A DNA stretch of 6,590 bases, taken from positions 1-6,590 of the forward strand of contig JAPLCL010000016.1 in the NCBI GenBank assembly GCA_026392265.1. Reading direction: 5' to 3'. The notes beneath the pieces were generated by a model. The model ran no database searches. It had not been told where the DNA came from and worked only from the letters and a program-made list of their open reading frames with translations. Below, piece after piece: positions 4,557 through 6,590 of this stretch. Every line of letters starts with the position of its first letter. Positions within the stretch are counted from its first letter, which is position 1. The translations under genes were made by a program, and so were the position numbers. Source of the stretch: Actinomycetota bacterium. Its GTDB lineage: Bacteria; Actinomycetota; Thermoleophilia; UBA2241.

Positions 4557-5815
4557 GGCTCGTCAACTTCCGCTCCTACTGTGACGCGAGGGTGAGCTTC
4601 GGCGCCGGGCTCAACGTCGTGGTCGGCCAGAACGCCGCCGGCAAGACGAATCTCCTCGAAGGCGCCTGGTTCGCGCTCCGCGGCAGCTCGCCGCGCACGC
4701 GCCGCGAGGAGAAGCTGATCACCTGGGGGGCGCGTTTCACGCGCGTGGAGCTGGAGCTCGACGGCCCGGCCGCAGGCCCTCAGGCCGTTGAGGTCGCCTA
4801 CGCGCCCGGGCAGGGCAAACGCGCGCGCTGGAACGGCGTCGAGGTCGCCTCGCAGGACGAACTGCGCGGGCGCACGCAGGTCTTCATCTTCGTGCCCGAG
4901 AGCCTGCTTTTGGTCAAGGGCAGCCCGGCGCGGCGGCGCGCTCACCTGGACGCCTTCGCCGCCGCGCTCGATCCCCAGTACGCCGCCGCCGCGCGCGAGC
5001 TGCAGGTGGCGCTTCGGCAGCGCAACGCCCAACTGCTGGCGGTCAGACACGGCGCCGCGGTGAGCACCCTGGACCCATGGGACGCGCAGTTCGCACGCGC
5101 TGCCGCAGCCCTGGGTCGCAGGCGCCGCGACCTCGTCACCGAGCTCGCCGGGCCCTTCGCCGCCGCCGCCGCCGGACTCGCGCCGGACGGCAACAGCTTC
5201 ACCCTGCAACTCGTCAGTCAGCTGGCAGCCGTCGACTTCGACGAGGTCGCCCTGCTCGACGAGCTGCGCGCCCGAAGGCCGGGAGAGACGGGGCGAGGCC
5301 TCTCCCTCTTCGGGCCCCACCGCGACGATCTCAAGTTCCTTGAGGTCGGCGCGGCCAAGGCCATGGCAGGGCCCGAGACCGACGAAGCGGCGTACGAAGC
5401 CGCCACCCCCGTGGCCGACGCCGTCGCCGGACCGGCGTGCGGCCCGATCGACCTGCCGCGCGGCGGCCGCGACCTGCGCCTCTTCGGTTCGCAGGGCGAG
5501 CAGCGCGCCGCTGTTTTGGCGCTGCTGCTTGCGGAGCAGCAGCTCGCCACGATGCGCACCGGCGAGCACGGCACGCTGTTTCTCGACGATGTGATGAGCG
5601 AGCTCGACGACGCGCGCCGCCGGCTCCTCGTGCGCCAATTGACGTCCGCCGGCCAGGCCATCATCACGACGACGGACCGGCACTACTTCGTGGAGGAAGA
5701 GTTGGAGCGAGCGACCGTAATCGAGCTGCCGCTCTCAGGCTCACTTGCGGCCGGAGGTGCTTCGCCGCCGCCCGCCGCCGCCGGGCCGGCGCCGCCGCAC
5801 GAGGACGCCTTGTGA
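4538..5815 (+). CDS. recF: DNA replication and repair protein RecF
   Basis: 425 residues, longer than the usual 360-380. RecF is an SMC-like ATPase that helps RecOR load RecA at gaps and stalled forks. Motifs in order: N-terminal SSLRLVNFRSY, Walker A G30-QNAAGK36-T37, the GPHRDD element (259-264), signature SQGEQR (318-323) and Walker B LFLDDVMSELD (347-357) with D350-D351. Two additions explain the length. About 34 extra residues rich in Ala, Pro and Glu lie between GPHRDDLKF and the signature (roughly 271-312), where RecF normally has a short loop. A Pro/Ala-rich tail (about 401-425) follows the core. Start GTG 4538 has GAGGAG (4524-4529) 8 bases upstream, inside the S4 gene. The stop overlaps the dciA start by 4 bases (GTGA). 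Confidence 0.96.
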   Translation: MFVSSLRLVNFRSYCDARVSFGAGLNVVVGQNAAGKTNLLEGAWFALRGSSPRTRREEKLITWGARFTRVELELDGPAAGPQAVEVAYAPGQGKRARWNGVEVASQDELRGRTQVFIFVPESLLLVKGSPARRRAHLDAFAAALDPQYAAAARELQVALRQRNAQLLAVRHGAAVSTLDPWDAQFARAAAALGRRRRDLVTELAGPFAAAAAGLAPDGNSFTLQLVSQLAAVDFDEVALLDELRARRPGETGRGLSLFGPHRDDLKFLEVGAAKAMAGPETDEAAYEAATPVADAVAGPACGPIDLPRGGRDLRLFGSQGEQRAAVLALLLAEQQLATMRTGEHGTLFLDDVMSELDDARRRLLVRQLTSAGQAIITTTDRHYFVEEELERATVIELPLSGSLAAGGASPPPAAAGPAPPHEDAL

Positions 5816-6315
5816 GCGACGGCGCCCGGGGGGGCGACCCCAAGCGACTCGGTGACATCATGAGCACCGCCCTCGGGCGCATGGCGACCAGCGAGCAGGC
5901 GCGCGCGTATGCCGCGTGGGCACGCGCCTCGGGCGAGCAGGTGGCGAGCGGCGCGCGCCCCCGCCACTTCTCCCGCGGCGTGCTCACGGTGGAGTGCACC
6001 TCCTCGGTGTGGGCCAACGAGCTCACCTATCTGGGCGGCCAGATCCTCAGGCGCATGGACGAGGTCGCGCCCGGCCACCCCGTGAGGCGCTTCCGCTTCG
6101 TGATCGAACGCGCCGCGCCTAAGCAGGAAGAAGAGCCTCCTGTGGCGAAGGAACAACGTCGGTGCAAGAAGCCCGCGCCGAAGGATCTTGGAGGGGCGCG
6201 GGCCCAGGCCGAGGGAGTGCGCGACGAGCGGCTCCGGGCGGCCATTGAGGCGGCGCTTCGAGCGCCATCCGTGGAGTCCCCGGAGACTCCCGTCGACGGC
6301 CCCCCAGAGGGTTGA
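5812..6315 (+). CDS. dciA: DciA-type helicase-associated protein (DUF721)
   Basis: 167 residues. DciA proteins assist the replicative helicase DnaB in bacteria lacking DnaC/DnaI-type loaders and are commonly encoded next to recF and gyrB in actinobacteria. The DUF721 domain is visible at about 9-98: an N-terminal helix, the W36-x4-G41 motif, GVLTVECTSSVWANEL (56-71) and a following helix with ILRRMDEV. Residues 101-167 are a charged and Pro-rich tail without recognisable domain, probably flexible. The start is taken as GTG 5812, which overlaps the recF stop as GTGA. The frame stays open far upstream, but that part lies inside recF in another frame and shows no domain. An ATG at residue 17 would lose the first helix. 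Confidence 0.88.
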   Translation: MSDGARGGDPKRLGDIMSTALGRMATSEQARAYAAWARASGEQVASGARPRHFSRGVLTVECTSSVWANELTYLGGQILRRMDEVAPGHPVRRFRFVIERAAPKQEEEPPVAKEQRRCKKPAPKDLGGARAQAEGVRDERLRAAIEAALRAPSVESPETPVDGPPEG

Positions 6316-6350
6316 CAAAAACAGTTGTTTTGCGGCGGTTTTATACCGCC
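6316..6350 (+). repeat. Two adjacent inverted repeats after dciA
   Basis: CAAAA/TTTTG (6316-6320 with 6328-6332) is followed at once by GGCGGT/ACCGCC (6334-6350, 5-base loop). The second resembles a terminator stem, but no T-run follows on either strand. TTGACA at 6312-6317 is a perfect -35 hexamer without a -10 at normal distance. The block may stabilise the upstream mRNA end, terminate weakly or bind a regulator of gyrB. Confidence 0.45.
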
Positions 6351-6356
6351 CTCAAG

Positions 6357-6386
6357 TTCGCTCTGAGCCTCATCGTTTGATATACT
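6357..6386 (+). promoter_or_regulatory. Extended -10 promoter for gyrB
   Basis: TATACT (6381-6386) is preceded by TG one base upstream (6378-6379), the same design as the promoter at 564-592. The -35 region TTCGCT (6357-6362, 18-base spacer) is weak. Start of transcription is expected near 6393, giving a leader of about 60 bases. This suggests gyrB is transcribed independently of the dnaN–dciA unit. Confidence 0.65.
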
Positions 6387-6389
6387 TAC

Positions 6390-6408
6390 GCAGGCAGCTA
6401 GGGCCTGC
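6390..6408 (+). other. Stem-loop at the start of the gyrB leader
   Basis: GCAGGC (6390-6395) pairs with GCCTGC (6403-6408) around a 7-base loop, at or just after the predicted transcription start. It could protect the mRNA 5' end or act as a site in DNA. No known riboswitch pattern is seen. Confidence 0.4.
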
Positions 6409-6451
6409 CCTTCGTACCCCTGTCCCGCTCCTCGGCACATTGCGAGGTCGA

Positions 6452-6590
6452 GTGAAAAAGCCACATTACGACGCTCAAGATATCCAGGTCCTCGAAGGCC
6501 TCGAGCCGGTGCGCGAACGCCCCGGCATGTACATCGGCTCCACCGGCCCCCGCGGCCTTCACCACCTCGTCTACGAGGTGGTCGACAACT
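6452..6590 (+). CDS. gyrB: DNA gyrase subunit B, N-terminal fragment
   Basis: The first 46 codons are visible and the rest lies beyond the right edge. GyrB is the ATPase subunit of DNA gyrase, which with GyrA introduces negative supercoils ahead of the fork. The fragment shows the conserved opening of the GHKL ATPase domain: IQVLEGLEPVRERPGMYIG (11-29) and HHLVYEVVDN (37-46), whose EVVDN is the start of the N box that binds Mg-ATP. ParE shares these motifs, but the location after recF and dciA favours GyrB. The chosen start is GTG 6452 with GAGG (6444-6447) 4 bases upstream. A TTG at 6440 is in frame but less well placed. Confidence 0.95.
   Translation, partial: MKKPHYDAQDIQVLEGLEPVRERPGMYIGSTGPRGLHHLVYEVVDN

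Noticed and set aside
4547..5683. Minus-strand open frame opposite recF
   Set aside because: A GC-driven shadow of recF, whose motifs are intact on the + strand.
5437..5811. Extended 5' part of the dciA frame starting at 5437
   Set aside because: These codons lie inside recF in another frame and encode Arg/Ala-rich sequence. The DUF721 domain begins after GTG 5812.
6334..6350. Rho-independent terminator after dciA
   Set aside because: The stem is good, but neither strand has a T-run after it, so it is listed only as an inverted repeat.

Overview
This window is a replication-origin neighbourhood of a high-GC bacterium. It carries the conserved order dnaA – dnaN – S4-domain gene – recF – dciA (DUF721) – gyrB, all on the + strand. 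DciA of this layout, DnaA boxes of the TTGTCCACA type beside TTATCCACA, frequent GTG starts and a nearly leaderless transcript suggest an Actinomycetota-like lineage. DnaA and RecF do not look like typical Streptomyces or Mycobacterium proteins, so a deep-branching class is possible. That taxonomic placement is inference. The rpmH/rnpA block often found upstream of dnaA is not visible here.

Layout. Positions 1-120 hold a leftward-pointing (minus-strand) candidate TPP riboswitch, cut by the window edge, whose target gene lies outside. Positions 120-602 are non-coding and hold a long inverted repeat, six DnaA-box-like sites and an AT-rich spot, ending in an extended -10 promoter that almost touches the next start codon. 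Positions 603-1451 encode an uncharacterised GHKL ATPase fused to a winged helix-turn-helix. It ends 22 bases before dnaA (1474-2937) and appears to share its transcript. Positions 2938-3231 hold a second set of DnaA boxes and a tiny upstream ORF that overlaps the dnaN start. From 3232 to 6315, dnaN, the S4 gene, recF and dciA are chained by overlaps of 4, 19 and 4 bases. The S4 gene lacks an ATG, GTG or TTG start and seems to begin at CTG. Positions 6316-6451 carry the gyrB promoter and leader hairpins, and gyrB is cut at the right edge.

How the parts work together. DnaA would bind the two box clusters flanking its own gene (a bipartite origin) and open the DNA. DciA helps the replicative helicase, DnaN is the sliding clamp, RecF helps recombination proteins at stalled forks, and GyrB is half of gyrase. 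The most interesting element is the ATPase/wHTH gene placed between the origin and dnaA. By position it is a candidate regulator of initiation, but nothing in the sequence proves that.
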